From Hymenobacter sp. APR13 (GTDB lineage: Bacteria; Bacteroidota; Bacteroidia; Cytophagales; Hymenobacteraceae): 64,000 bases of DNA. The position numbers and the translations under genes are program-made. The notes below the pieces were generated by a model. That model saw nothing but the letters and a program-made list of their open reading frames with translations, did not search any database and was not told the DNA's origin. Positions 25,809 through 34,002 of this stretch are shown piece after piece; position 1 is the stretch's first letter, and every line of letters starts with the position of its first letter. The stretch lies in the NCBI RefSeq assembly GCF_000737515.1, contig NZ_CP006587.1:3901001-3965000 (forward strand), written 5' to 3'.

Positions 25809-26036
25809 CTACTTGCTGAAGGCAAGCATGCGCAACAGCCCTCTTTTCTTTTCTGGTTTGTAGTAAGTGAAATTGGGCCGGTGCAAAACGGGTTTGCGCC
25901 AGGTTCTTTTGAAAGCGGGGGGGAGCAACTCCGTACAAGTAGCAGTTACCCGGGTTGGAACAGCGGCAACGGCCTGCTCAGCCGCGAGCAGCATAGCAGT
26001 ACCTGCGCCCAGTAGGCGAAGTGCGAAATAGGTCAT
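25809..26036 (-). CDS. Small secreted basic protein (HRP-YK type), second copy
   Basis: The start at 26036 (MTYFALRLLGAGTAMLLAAE...) gives a 75-residue protein with a signal peptide ending near AVAA and a basic mature part containing LHRPNFTYYKPEKKRGLL. This echoes the HRP-F-YK-KK pattern of the protein at 15901-16137, although the rest differs. No domain is recognised. Upstream (about 26,065-26,150) is a very AT-rich stretch that probably contains its promoter. Gene reality is supported mainly by the paralogue and the signal peptide. Confidence 0.55.
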   Translation of the reverse strand: MTYFALRLLGAGTAMLLAAEQAVAAVPTRVTATCTELLPPAFKRTWRKPVLHRPNFTYYKPEKKRGLLRMLAFSK

Positions 26037-26203
26037 AGGTGTCTGATGATGAAGTGGAACAGCCACCGAATATAGAAAATCGAAATATAGTTTATATAAA
26101 ATAAGTTAAAAAATATAGATAAATTATACCAATTAGGTATAGTGCAGCGGAATCTTGCGCAGTGGCCACAAGGTACAGAGGGTAGTGCCCAGCCAAGCCC
26201 GGA

Positions 26204-26242
26204 AAAAGCAAAAGGCCCTTCAGATTTCTCTGAAGGGCCTTT
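26204..26242 (-). terminator. Terminator of the first tRNA-Asp gene
   Basis: A perfect 14-bp stem (AAAGGCCCTTCAGA with TCTGAAGGGCCTTT) and a 4-base loop lie immediately after the tRNA, followed on the minus strand by TTTT-G-C-TTTTT. The same structure follows the second tRNA-Asp. Confidence 0.9.
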
Positions 26243-26243
26243 G

Positions 26244-26317
26244 CGGTCCGGACGGGACTCGAACCCGCGACCTCCGCCGTGACAGGGCGGCATTCTAACC
26301 AACTGAACTACCGAACC
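26244..26317 (-). tRNA. tRNA-Asp (anticodon GTC), first copy
   Basis: The 74-nt cloverleaf on the minus strand begins GGTTCGGTAGTTCAGTTGG and has anticodon loop CCTGTCAC (GTC), T-loop GGTTCGAGTCC, a 7-bp acceptor stem with one G-U pair and discriminator G. CCA is not encoded. The unit, with promoter and terminator, is repeated with one mismatch in 164 bp at 32536-32699. Confidence 0.95.
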
Positions 26318-26363
26318 AGTTCATCTTGCCGGTCAGACCGTGTGTCCTTCCGTTTTGATGATG

Positions 26364-26395
26364 CAAATATAGAAGGCCGGTTCTGACTGTGCAAA
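26364..26395 (-). promoter_or_regulatory. Promoter of the first tRNA-Asp gene
   Basis: On the minus strand the -33 element TTTG (26392-26395) and the -7 element TATATTTG (26364-26371) are 20 bp apart. This fits the Bacteroidota sigma-A consensus and lies about 46 bp before the tRNA 5' end. Confidence 0.8.
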
Positions 26396-26463
26396 CAAAA
26401 AACTGCCTTGGTGGCGCATAGCAGGGGTTTTAGGGGAGGTATTACTCTGCTAGTAAAGGCAAT

Positions 26464-26500
26464 AGATTGAAAAAAATAAGCTGAAATATTTTTTCAATCT
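26464..26500 (-). terminator. Probable terminator of the alpha-amylase gene
   Basis: A 12-bp stem (AGATTGAAAAAA with TTTTTTCAATCT) encloses a 13-base loop, 44 bp after the amylase stop codon. The T-run lies inside the descending arm. Confidence 0.45.
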
Positions 26501-26544
26501 GTTCCGGACGCTGCGGCTGCCCTGGCCATAGCGCCCGGAATGCG

Positions 26545-27978
26545 CTATTTCTTCAGCACCAGATAGGCGTACGCGGGTAGTGCAAGCTGCGTGTCCAGCG
26601 TCACGGAGTTGCCGGTCAGGGCATCCGTCCAGGTGGTGTTGGCCAGGTTGGCGGGCAGGGTGTACACCTGAGGCGAGTTGCGGGTGTTGGCGACTACAAA
26701 CGCCTGCTCGGAGCCGGCCGTTTTGGTGAAGGCGCACACGTTGCGGGTGCTGAGTGGGGTGGGCGTGCCCACGCGCAAAGCGGCGCTGCCGGCGCGGGCG
26801 GCCAGCAGTTGCTTGTAGGCGCGCTTCACATCGGGGTTGCGGCCCCAGCGCACCTTCACGCTGGTGAACGGGAACGTAATGGCCTGGCTCATGCCGGTTT
26901 CCTGGCCGTTGTAAATCATGGGGACTCCTTTATAGAGGGCCGTCACAACAAAGGCCGACATGGCGCCTTCCTTGCCACCGAACAGCGTTACGGGCGTGCC
27001 ATCGGAGCCGTTTACGTCGTGGTTGGTGATATAGCGCACCACCTGCTGAGTGCCGGAGGCGCCATTATACTCACTGTTGTTGAGGGCGTCGAAATTGCTG
27101 ACCGCGCTGGCTCCGTTCTTATACACCTGGTAGATGCCGCCGTACCAGCCAAAGCCGAAGTTGTAGTCGAAGCCGGAGCTGAAGTTGGCGGCGCGGGTGC
27201 CCTCGGCCAGCAGCAGCAGCTTATGGCTCTTAATGTTACGCAGCGTATCGGTGGCCTGCTTCCAGAAATCGTTGGGCTGGAAGTCGGCGTAGTCGAAACG
27301 GAAGCCGTCTACGTTGGCCGTGTACACCCACGATTTCAGGGCCGAAATCATTTCCAGGCGCATGGCCGCGTTGGTGAAGTCCAGCTGGGCCACGTCGTTG
27401 TATGTGGTACCGTTGTTGGATACGGGCGTGATGGCGCCGGCGGCGTTTTTCTGGTACCAGTCGGGGTGCTGCGTAATCCAGGGGTTGTCCCAGCTGGTGT
27501 GGTTGGCCACCCAGTCGAGCATCACAGCCATGTTGCGCTGGTGCGCGCCGTCCACCAACGCCCGCAGGTCATCGAGGGAGCCAAACTCGGCGTTTACCGA
27601 CTTGTAGTCCTTCACGGCATAGGGCGAGTTCACCGATTTGCTGTCCGTACCAATCGGGTAAATCGGCATCAGATACAGCACGTTCACACCTAGGTCCCGG
27701 ATGGAATCAAGTCGGGCCGTGACACCGGCAAAGTTGCCGGTCTGGCTGAAGGCGCGCATGTTCACCTGGTACATCACCGCGTCCTGGCGGTTGGGTACGC
27801 CCGCGAAAGGCGTGCCGTACTGCGGAATTGGTGGCGGGCCCGGGTTGGTCGGGGGCGTGGGCGTGGTCGGGGTGGTAGGGGCGGGGTCGTCGGTGCCCGA
27901 CGATTTGCAGGCGCTCAGCAGCCCGGCAGCTACAAGTAGGGTCAGGCCGGTGCGGTGGATATTGGTAAACAGTGACAT
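26545..27978 (-). CDS. Alpha-amylase (GH13) lipoprotein
   Basis: The start at 27978 (MSLFTNIHRTGLTLL...) gives a lipoprotein signal with LLSACKSSG. A Pro/Thr-rich linker (about 30-55) tethers the catalytic domain. GH13 signatures follow: MLDWVANHTS, VDGFRFDYADF (nucleophile Asp), LLLAEGT (Glu) and YITNHDVN (Asp), then a C-terminal beta domain. The enzyme is probably exposed on the cell surface, like SusG, where it cuts starch into oligosaccharides. It is downstream of the GH97 gene in the same orientation (88-bp gap with a small GCTTCGACAAGC repeat) and so may be expressed with it under the SusR-like regulator. Confidence 0.9.
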   Translation of the reverse strand: MSLFTNIHRTGLTLLVAAGLLSACKSSGTDDPAPTTPTTPTPPTNPGPPPIPQYGTPFAGVPNRQDAVMYQVNMRAFSQTGNFAGVTARLDSIRDLGVNVLYLMPIYPIGTDSKSVNSPYAVKDYKSVNAEFGSLDDLRALVDGAHQRNMAVMLDWVANHTSWDNPWITQHPDWYQKNAAGAITPVSNNGTTYNDVAQLDFTNAAMRLEMISALKSWVYTANVDGFRFDYADFQPNDFWKQATDTLRNIKSHKLLLLAEGTRAANFSSGFDYNFGFGWYGGIYQVYKNGASAVSNFDALNNSEYNGASGTQQVVRYITNHDVNGSDGTPVTLFGGKEGAMSAFVVTALYKGVPMIYNGQETGMSQAITFPFTSVKVRWGRNPDVKRAYKQLLAARAGSAALRVGTPTPLSTRNVCAFTKTAGSEQAFVVANTRNSPQVYTLPANLANTTWTDALTGNSVTLDTQLALPAYAYLVLKK

Positions 27979-28066
27979 AGGGCAATGGGGAATGGTGGGA
28001 ATTGTGTTGGTAGGAAACTTCCAGAACGTCATGCTTCGACAAGCTCAGCATGACAGTTACCGGTTG

Positions 28067-30169
28067 CTACAGCGGCCGGAGGCTGATGGCCGCGCCGCCG
28101 CCGGGAGCCAGCTGCAGCTTGAGCGTGGATTTGCTGCTGACTTTCTGCCTGCGGATCTGGTAGGCCTCGGGGTTCTGGTCCCAGCTGGCGCCTTTGCCGT
28201 CGGCGTAGATAGTGGCCTCGTACTGCCGGCCGGGCGTCAGGAAATCGAGCTTGACGGTTTGCTGGCGCGGGTTTTCGTCGGTGATGCTGCCCACAAACCA
28301 GTCTTCGCGGCCCTTGGCTTTGCGGGCGGTGGTGATGTACTCGCCGGGCTCGGCGGCTAGGATGCGGGTGTCGTCCCAGTCCACGGCCACGTCCTTGATG
28401 AACTGGAAGGCGTCGGGGTGCTGCTCGTAGGCTTCGGGCAGGTCGGCGGCCATCTGCACGGGGCTGTACATGGTCACGTACAGGGCCAGCTGCTTGGCCA
28501 GGGTGGTGTGCACCTGCCGGCCCTTGTTCTGGGCGGGGTTCCAGGCTTCCAGCTTGATGCGGAAAATGCCGGGCGTGTAGTCCATGGGGCCGCCCATGAG
28601 GCGGGTGAAGGGCAGGATGGTTTCGTGCTCGGGCGGGTTGCCGCTGCTCCAGGCATTGAACTCGTTACCCCGGGCCGCTTCCGAAGCCAGCCAGTTGGGG
28701 TAGGTGCGGTGCAGGCCGGTGGGCCGTACGGCCTCGTGCATGTCCACCATCAGCTCGTTTTGGCCCAGCAGCGCGGCAGTGTGGTTGAAGTGGTTTACCA
28801 TCCACTGGCCGTCGTGGTGCTCCCCGCGCGGGATGATGCGGCCCACGTAGCCGGTTTTCACGGCGGCGTAGTTGTGCTTCTTCATGAAGCGGTAGGCGGC
28901 ATCCTGGCGCCGCTCGTAGTTGGTGACCGAGCCCGAGGTTTCGTGGTGCATCATCAGCTGCACGCCCTTGGCGGCGGCGTACTGCTGCAGCTCCGTCACG
29001 TTGAAATCGGGGTAAGGCGTCACGAAGTCGAATACTTCTTCCTTCCAGTTGCCGGCCCAATCTTCCCAGCCCACGTTCCAGCCCTCCACCAGCACGCTCT
29101 GCAGGCCGTTTTGGGCGGCAAAGTCAATGTAGCGCTTCACGTTGGCGGTGTTGGCCCCGTGGCGGCCGTTGGGCCGGAGGCGGCTCCAGTCGGTGCCGGC
29201 CAGCTTGATATTGCTGGTGTCGGCGTAGTTCCAGCTGGCCTTGTTCACGTGCATCTCCCACCACACGCCCACAAATTTCTGGGGCTTGATCCAGTCGGTG
29301 GTGGGGAATTGGGTGGGCTCGTTCAGGTTCAGAATCAGCTTACTGGCCAGCACCTCGGGGGCTTTGTCGCTCACCACGATGGTGCGCCAGGGCGTGTGCT
29401 CGGGGGCCTGCAGGTAGGCGGCTGCGCCGGTGGCCGAGGGCACCAGGTGGCTGCGCAGGCCGTAGGTGGCGGGGGCCACGTCCAGCATCATGGCCGGGTA
29501 GTTCACCAGCGCGGCCTCGTGGATGTTCACGTACAGCCCGTTGTCGGCCTTCAGCATCAGGGGCGTCTGCACGCGGTGGGGAGCGGCTTTCTGCTGGATG
29601 GCCTCGATGGGGGTGGTGTTCACCTCGCTCAGGCGGGAGGTGGTGTAGGCGTACTCGTTGGAGTCGTAGTCGCCCGGAATCCAGAAGGCCTTGTGGTTGG
29701 CGGGCAGGTTGAACTCGGTCAGCTCCTGCTGCACCGTGAAGTAGCTGAGGCCCACCTGTCGGGGCACCTCGTAGCGGAAGCCCACGCCGTCGGCAAACAC
29801 CCGGAACACCACGTCGAGGCGGCGGCCGGGCTGCTGGGGCTGGCGCAGGTGCACCGTGAGCTGGCGGTAGTGGTTACGGATGGTTTTCACCTCGCCCCAC
29901 ACCGGGTTCCAGGTTTCATCCACATCCTTGGTTTCGGAGCCGGTGATTTCCAGCGGCCCCTCGAAGCCCGGCCCGTCGGCCAGAGCCAAACCCAGCCGGG
30001 AGGGGTTGATGACGGGTTTCGAGCCGAATTGCACGGCGTAGGTGGGCTGGCCGGCGGCGTTGCGGGCCACCTGCAGGCGCACGTTAGCAAGCTGCACGGT
30101 AAGCGGGGCGGTGGCCTGCGCCGCCGCCGAACCCGCCGGCAACAGCAGCAGCCAGAAATACTGACGCAT
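28067..30169 (-). CDS. GH97 alpha-glucosidase (SusB-like)
   Basis: The start at 30169 (MRQYFWLLLLPAGSAAAQ) gives a signal peptide; the in-frame extension upstream lacks one. The 700-residue protein has the GH97 layout. An N-terminal beta-sandwich (about 20-270) is followed by a TIM barrel starting near KFVGVWWEMHV, with VLVEGWNVGWEDW, QLMMHHETSG, MVDMHEAVRPTGLHRTYPN and LPFTRLMGGPMDYTPG. A C-terminal beta domain follows. SusB-type GH97 enzymes remove glucose from malto-oligosaccharides in the periplasm with calcium. Together with the amylase lipoprotein and the SusR-like regulator it forms a partial starch-utilisation locus; SusC/SusD homologues are missing here. Confidence 0.92.
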   Translation of the reverse strand: MRQYFWLLLLPAGSAAAQATAPLTVQLANVRLQVARNAAGQPTYAVQFGSKPVINPSRLGLALADGPGFEGPLEITGSETKDVDETWNPVWGEVKTIRNHYRQLTVHLRQPQQPGRRLDVVFRVFADGVGFRYEVPRQVGLSYFTVQQELTEFNLPANHKAFWIPGDYDSNEYAYTTSRLSEVNTTPIEAIQQKAAPHRVQTPLMLKADNGLYVNIHEAALVNYPAMMLDVAPATYGLRSHLVPSATGAAAYLQAPEHTPWRTIVVSDKAPEVLASKLILNLNEPTQFPTTDWIKPQKFVGVWWEMHVNKASWNYADTSNIKLAGTDWSRLRPNGRHGANTANVKRYIDFAAQNGLQSVLVEGWNVGWEDWAGNWKEEVFDFVTPYPDFNVTELQQYAAAKGVQLMMHHETSGSVTNYERRQDAAYRFMKKHNYAAVKTGYVGRIIPRGEHHDGQWMVNHFNHTAALLGQNELMVDMHEAVRPTGLHRTYPNWLASEAARGNEFNAWSSGNPPEHETILPFTRLMGGPMDYTPGIFRIKLEAWNPAQNKGRQVHTTLAKQLALYVTMYSPVQMAADLPEAYEQHPDAFQFIKDVAVDWDDTRILAAEPGEYITTARKAKGREDWFVGSITDENPRQQTVKLDFLTPGRQYEATIYADGKGASWDQNPEAYQIRRQKVSSKSTLKLQLAPGGGAAISLRPL

Positions 30170-30419
30170 GGGAATTTGAAAAGGGGAGCGGAACGTAGCG
30201 GCCGGACCAACTGTCGGCCCGGAACACCACAAAGCAACCCATCCGTGCCCACCCGCGGAATTTATCAAGCCCGCGTCAAGAAAATATAATTGGGTATTGG
30301 GGTTAAAATATTGATTTGTAAGTTATTGTATTGAAAATAGTTGATGAAAATATAGACGAGATATTGCATGAGTTGAAGCCGATTTCAGCAATTGGGAAGA
30401 GTATTGGATTGAGGTGCAC

Positions 30420-30523
30420 GATGTAGAGACGCAATATTTTGCGTCTCATCGTTGCTGACGTTGTTCAAACAGCGTGGTGCCGGCCGTTCAACGACGAGAC
30501 GCAAAATATTGCGTCTCTACACC
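30420..30523. repeat. Family A inverted repeat overlapping the stop codon of the SusR-like gene
   Basis: The left core 30422-30447 (TGTAGAGACGCAATATTTTG...) and the right core 30496-30521 are exact 26-bp inverse copies. The right arm includes the TAG stop (30517-30519, minus strand) of the SusR-like gene. The rest of the 346-bp gap to the GH97 gene (30170-30420) is AT-rich and holds no gene; it should contain the GH97 promoter. Confidence 0.85.
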
Positions 30524-32142
30524 GCCTCAATGACCATAATCCGGGCTTCGAACTCCTCGTTCGGGACGATGGAGCGGTTCTTCACCCGGGTTTTGTAGGT
30601 GTAGATGGTGTTGATGGAATAGCCCAGCATCCGGCTGATTTGCTCGCTGTCCTGGATGCCCAGGCGGATGAGGGCGAAGATGCGTAGCTCGGTGCTCAGC
30701 AGCTGGTCGTCGGGGAGGTGGAACTGGTCTTCGGGCCGGAACAGGGCGTTGAACTGCGGGATGAACTGCGGGAACAGGCGCAGAAACACCGCGTCGAAGC
30801 CGCGCAGCAGCTCCTGCCGCTGCTGCCGGATGTTGAGGCCGCTCACTAGCTTCTGCACGGCCCCGTACTGCTTGCCGGCCAGCTGGGTGTCGAGAGCCTG
30901 CTTGAGGGTTTCGAGCCGGTCGAGCAGGCGGGAGTTGTTGTGGAAGTAGTAGCCGATATACTCCTGCTTGATCTGGCTGGCCTCGTGCAGGCCCGTGTTC
31001 AGCCGGGCCAGCTCCTCGTTGCGCTCCTGCAGGGCGTGGTTGGTGGCCGAAATCAGCTGGCCGGCCCGCTGCAGCTTGCGCAGCTGCCGCCAGATCACCC
31101 CAATAAACGCCGCCACCACCACCGCCAGCAGCGTCACGGCCCCGGCGTACAGCCGCAACGAGCGGCGCTGCTGCTCAATGATGCTGATCTTCTGCCCCTC
31201 GATGACGGAGGAAATGTGGCTGATTTCGAGCTGCCGCTGCCGGGCCTTGTAGAACGTGGCCTGGGCCCGCGCCTCCTTGATAAAGGCGTAGGCGTTTTCC
31301 AGGTCGCCGCGCCGGTAGCAGTACTCCGAGAGCTGAAACAGCGCCACCGTTTCCTTGGTGGCCGATTTCACGTCGGCCGCCGCCGACTCCAGCAGCAGCG
31401 CAAACGCCCGGTCTTCCTGCCCCTGCAGCGTGTAGATGTAGGCCGTGGTGCTGGCACTCACCGCCAGCTGGTGCAACGTGAGCCCGGGCAATTGCCGGAT
31501 GCGCCGGTACAACGCCGCGCCCTGCGCCAGCTGTCCGGTTTTCACGGCCCGGAACTGCTGCACCGAGAGCTGCTCGTAGGTGCCGGGTTGGCTGTAGCGT
31601 AGCGCCGAATCGGCGTAGGCAAGGGCCTGGGTGTGGTAGGCGGGGCGGTACACCTGGTCGTGGTTGAAGTCGCCCAGGTCGCTGTAGGCGCGGGCCTGCA
31701 GGAAGTAGAACTCCTGCCGGTCGGCCCGACTGAGGTCAGCCGGCCGGATGCGGTTCAGCTCCTCAAAGGTCTCCTTGAACATGCCCGAGGACAGCAGGAT
31801 AAATGCCAGCTTCAGCCGGGCCAGCTCGGTTTTCTCGGGGCTGCCTAGCTGCCGGGCCAGCCGGGTAAGCTGCTGGCTGTACACAAACGCCGAGTCGTAC
31901 TGAAACGCCTTGTACTCCTCGTAAATGCGCAGCCCCAGCCCGAAACGGGCCTCCGGATTAGCCGGCGAGGCCCGGAACGCCGCCGTGAGCACCGCAATGC
32001 GCTGCTGCCGCTGCTGGTCGTAGCGAGTTTTATGGGCTAGGGCCGTTTGCAGGTCGCGCAGCAGGGGAGAAGGCGCTGCCGGCTCCGCCCGGCCCACCAG
32101 AGCCGAACCCACCAGAACGCAGACGAGCAGCAGAATTTTCAC
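30517..32142 (-). CDS. SusR-like membrane-anchored transcription regulator (DUF6377)
   Basis: The 541-residue protein starts at GTG 32142 with an N-terminal hydrophobic signal. A TPR-rich sensor region follows (about 30-320). One transmembrane helix ([15 protein letters not shown], about residue 345) precedes a coiled segment, a conserved [18 protein letters not shown] stretch and a C-terminal helix-turn-helix ([20 protein letters not shown]). This is the architecture of B. thetaiotaomicron SusR, which senses maltose and activates starch genes. Here it stands upstream of the GH97 and amylase genes in the same direction, consistent with control of them. Its stop codon is inside a family A repeat. 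Confidence 0.85.
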   Translation of the reverse strand: MKILLLVCVLVGSALVGRAEPAAPSPLLRDLQTALAHKTRYDQQRQQRIAVLTAAFRASPANPEARFGLGLRIYEEYKAFQYDSAFVYSQQLTRLARQLGSPEKTELARLKLAFILLSSGMFKETFEELNRIRPADLSRADRQEFYFLQARAYSDLGDFNHDQVYRPAYHTQALAYADSALRYSQPGTYEQLSVQQFRAVKTGQLAQGAALYRRIRQLPGLTLHQLAVSASTTAYIYTLQGQEDRAFALLLESAAADVKSATKETVALFQLSEYCYRRGDLENAYAFIKEARAQATFYKARQRQLEISHISSVIEGQKISIIEQQRRSLRLYAGAVTLLAVVVAAFIGVIWRQLRKLQRAGQLISATNHALQERNEELARLNTGLHEASQIKQEYIGYYFHNNSRLLDRLETLKQALDTQLAGKQYGAVQKLVSGLNIRQQRQELLRGFDAVFLRLFPQFIPQFNALFRPEDQFHLPDDQLLSTELRIFALIRLGIQDSEQISRMLGYSINTIYTYKTRVKNRSIVPNEEFEARIMVIEAV

Positions 32143-32206
32143 AAGGGTAAAGATGCGCCGCGCACCGCAGCAAGCCTATCGCCAACCAAATAAAAACCGC
32201 CAACCA

Positions 32207-32294
32207 TGTAGAGACGCGTATTCGCGTCTCCTCGTTGAACGATTGACTCTGCGCCGCCAGCACGATGTAGAGACACGATACTCCCAGTTGAACG
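32207..32294. repeat. Family A repeat, one intact and one decayed copy
   Basis: The copy 32207-32230 (TGTAGAGACGCG, TATTCGCGTCTC) is followed by a decayed one at 32265-32294 (GATGTAGAGACACGATACTC) in direct rather than inverted arrangement. They lie in the 433-bp non-coding interval between the SusR-like gene and the second tRNA-Asp, which contains only repeats and the tRNA terminator. Confidence 0.65.
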
Positions 32295-32350
32295 GCCGGA
32301 ACCACGCCAGCTATACATCGGAATTGCTTCAATAGCACTTAAAAATCAAC

Positions 32351-32453
32351 AGCACGTCATGCAGAGCGTAGCGAAGCATCTCGCGTGTTAACGTCTGAAC
32401 AGCACTACAACCTCAGCACGCGAGATGCTTCGCTGCGCTCTGCATGACGTGCT
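32351..32453. repeat. Family B inverted repeat (GCACGTCATGCAGAGC type)
   Basis: Arms 32351-32387 and 32417-32453 are 37-bp reverse complements with one mismatch. Each contains GTCATGCAGAGC and GAAGCATCTCGCGTG. A related element follows accA at 33861-33960. Confidence 0.85.
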
Positions 32454-32481
32454 ACTGTTTCCTAAACAGCTTCAACGTCAG

Positions 32482-32520
32482 CAACGACGAGACGCGAGGT
32501 GTCGCGTCTCTACATCGTTC
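32482..32520. repeat. Family A repeat, single arm
   Basis: The sequence CAACGACGAGACGCG, a short centre and CGCGTCTCTACATCG form one palindromic arm. It adjoins the terminator of the second tRNA-Asp gene. Confidence 0.6.
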
Positions 32521-32542
32521 AAACTGAGCGGCTGGAAAAGCA

Positions 32543-32574
32543 AAAGGCCCTTCAGATTTCTCTGAAGGGCCTTT
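32543..32574 (-). terminator. Terminator of the second tRNA-Asp gene
   Basis: It is identical to the 14-bp stem-loop after the first tRNA-Asp and is followed by T residues on the minus strand. Confidence 0.9.
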
Positions 32575-32575
32575 G

Positions 32576-32649
32576 CGGTCCGGACGGGACTCGAACCCGC
32601 GACCTCCGCCGTGACAGGGCGGCATTCTAACCAACTGAACTACCGAACC
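32576..32649 (-). tRNA. tRNA-Asp (anticodon GTC), second copy
   Basis: The 74 nt are identical to the copy at 26244-26317, with the same orientation, terminator and promoter layout. The 164-bp unit 32536-32699 differs from 26204-26367 at one base (32660, between tRNA and promoter). Confidence 0.95.
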
Positions 32650-32695
32650 AGTTCATCTTTCCGGTCAGACCGTGTGTCCTTCCGTTTTGATGATG

Positions 32696-32726
32696 CAAAA
32701 GTAGAGGGCCGGATTGGACTGCACAA
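32696..32726 (-). promoter_or_regulatory. Promoter of the second tRNA-Asp gene
   Basis: On the minus strand TTG (32724-32726), a 20-bp spacer and TACTTTTG (32696-32703) match the Bacteroidota consensus. The -7 box differs from the first copy in its two free positions, and the sequence diverges completely upstream. Confidence 0.8.
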
Positions 32727-32847
32727 GGGGCCGGGGTAAAAAAGTGCGAAAAACTTCCGGACGCGGGTGTTGACGCCTGTTTATCAGGGAGAAAAAAAAT
32801 GCAAAAATCCGCGGCAGCTGGCAGTGCGCCGTGTGCATGGCTTCGCT

Positions 32848-32855
32848 TACCTTTG
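32848..32855 (+). promoter_or_regulatory. Possible -7 box for accA
   Basis: TACCTTTG matches TAnnTTTG and lies 44 bp before the accA ATG. There is no clear -33 TTG at the expected distance. Confidence 0.4.
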
Positions 32856-32899
32856 CTTTCTTCTCTCACTTTGCAAACCTGACGCATTCTGCCGTGGCA

Positions 32900-33847
32900 A
32901 TGCTCCTCGATTTTGAACAACCAATTGCCGTGCTCGAAGGCAAGCTCCGTGAAATGCAACAGCTGGCGCTCGATAGCCAGGTGGACGTATCGGATGCCGT
33001 AGCGGCCCTCGAAGCCAAAATCAAGACCCTTAAAAAGGAAACCTACGCCAACCTGACCCGCTGGCAGCGCGTGCAGCTCTCGCGCCACCCCGAACGGCCC
33101 TACACCCTCGACTACATTGAGGGCATGACCGAGAAGTTTGTGGAGCTACACGGCGACCGGACCGTGGGCGACGACAAGGCCATGGTGGGCGGCTTCGCCG
33201 AAATCGACGGCCGCTCGGTGATGTTCATTGGCCAGCAGAAGGGCCGCAACACCAAGCAGCGGCAGATGCGCAACTTCGGCATGCCCAACCCCGAAGGCTA
33301 CCGCAAGGCCCTGCGCCTGATGAAGCTGGCCGAGAAGTTCGGCAAGCCCATTGTGACGCTGATTGACACGCCCGGCGCGTTTCCGGGCCTCGAGGCCGAG
33401 GAGCGGGGGCAGGGCGAGGCCATTGCCCGCAACCTCAAGGAAATGTTCCTGCTGAAGGTGCCCGTTATCTGCATCATCATCGGCGAAGGCGCTTCGGGCG
33501 GGGCCCTGGGCATTGCCATCGGCGACCGGGTGCTGATGCTGGAAAACACCTGGTACTCGGTGATTTCGCCGGAGTCGTGCAGCAGCATTCTGTGGCGCAG
33601 CTGGGACTACAAGGAGCAGGCCGCCGAGGCCCTCAAGCTCACGGCTACAGATATGCTGGGCAACAAGCTCGTGGACGGCATCGTGAAGGAGCCCCTGGGC
33701 GGCGCCCACACCGACACGGCCACCATGATCAAAACCCTCAAGAAAACCATCCTCAAAACCCTCGACGAGCTGGAAGCCCTGCCCCACGAGGAGCGCATCA
33801 GCCAGCGCATCGACAAGTTCTCGGCGATGGGCGTGGTGCTGGAGTAA
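32900..33847 (+). CDS. accA: Acetyl-CoA carboxylase carboxyltransferase subunit alpha
   Basis: The start at 32900 ([16 protein letters not shown]) matches the family N-terminus; an upstream in-frame Met is not supported. The 315-residue product shows [55 protein letters not shown] and [21 protein letters not shown], all typical of AccA. With AccD it transfers carboxyl from biotin to acetyl-CoA, giving malonyl-CoA for fatty acid synthesis. It stands alone here, as is common in Bacteroidota, and is followed by a large inverted repeat that probably ends transcription. Confidence 0.97.
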   Translation: MLLDFEQPIAVLEGKLREMQQLALDSQVDVSDAVAALEAKIKTLKKETYANLTRWQRVQLSRHPERPYTLDYIEGMTEKFVELHGDRTVGDDKAMVGGFAEIDGRSVMFIGQQKGRNTKQRQMRNFGMPNPEGYRKALRLMKLAEKFGKPIVTLIDTPGAFPGLEAEERGQGEAIARNLKEMFLLKVPVICIIIGEGASGGALGIAIGDRVLMLENTWYSVISPESCSSILWRSWDYKEQAAEALKLTATDMLGNKLVDGIVKEPLGGAHTDTATMIKTLKKTILKTLDELEALPHEERISQRIDKFSAMGVVLE

Positions 33848-33860
33848 AACACGAGCACCC

Positions 33861-33960
33861 AAAGCACGTCATGCAGAGCGGAGCGAAGCAGCTCGCCAGT
33901 GTAGTAACTGATTGTACCACACTGGCGAGCTGCTTCGCTCCGCTTTGCATGACGTGCTTT
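33861..33960. repeat. Family B inverted repeat downstream of accA
   Basis: Arms 33861-33902 and 33919-33960 are 42-bp reverse complements with one mismatch (AAAGCACGTCATGC...). The 3' arm ends in a T-run, so it could act as a terminator 14 bp after the accA stop. Confidence 0.88.
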
Positions 33961-34002
33961 TTTCATTTATTCGCCTACTGAATTCCTCCCAACCCAATTC
34001 CC

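Noticed and set aside
28418-30289. A 623-codon open frame on the plus strand opposite the GH97 gene
   Set aside because: Its translation is Gly/Val/His/Gln-rich noise typical of the antisense frame of a high-GC gene, and GH97 on the other strand has clear family motifs.
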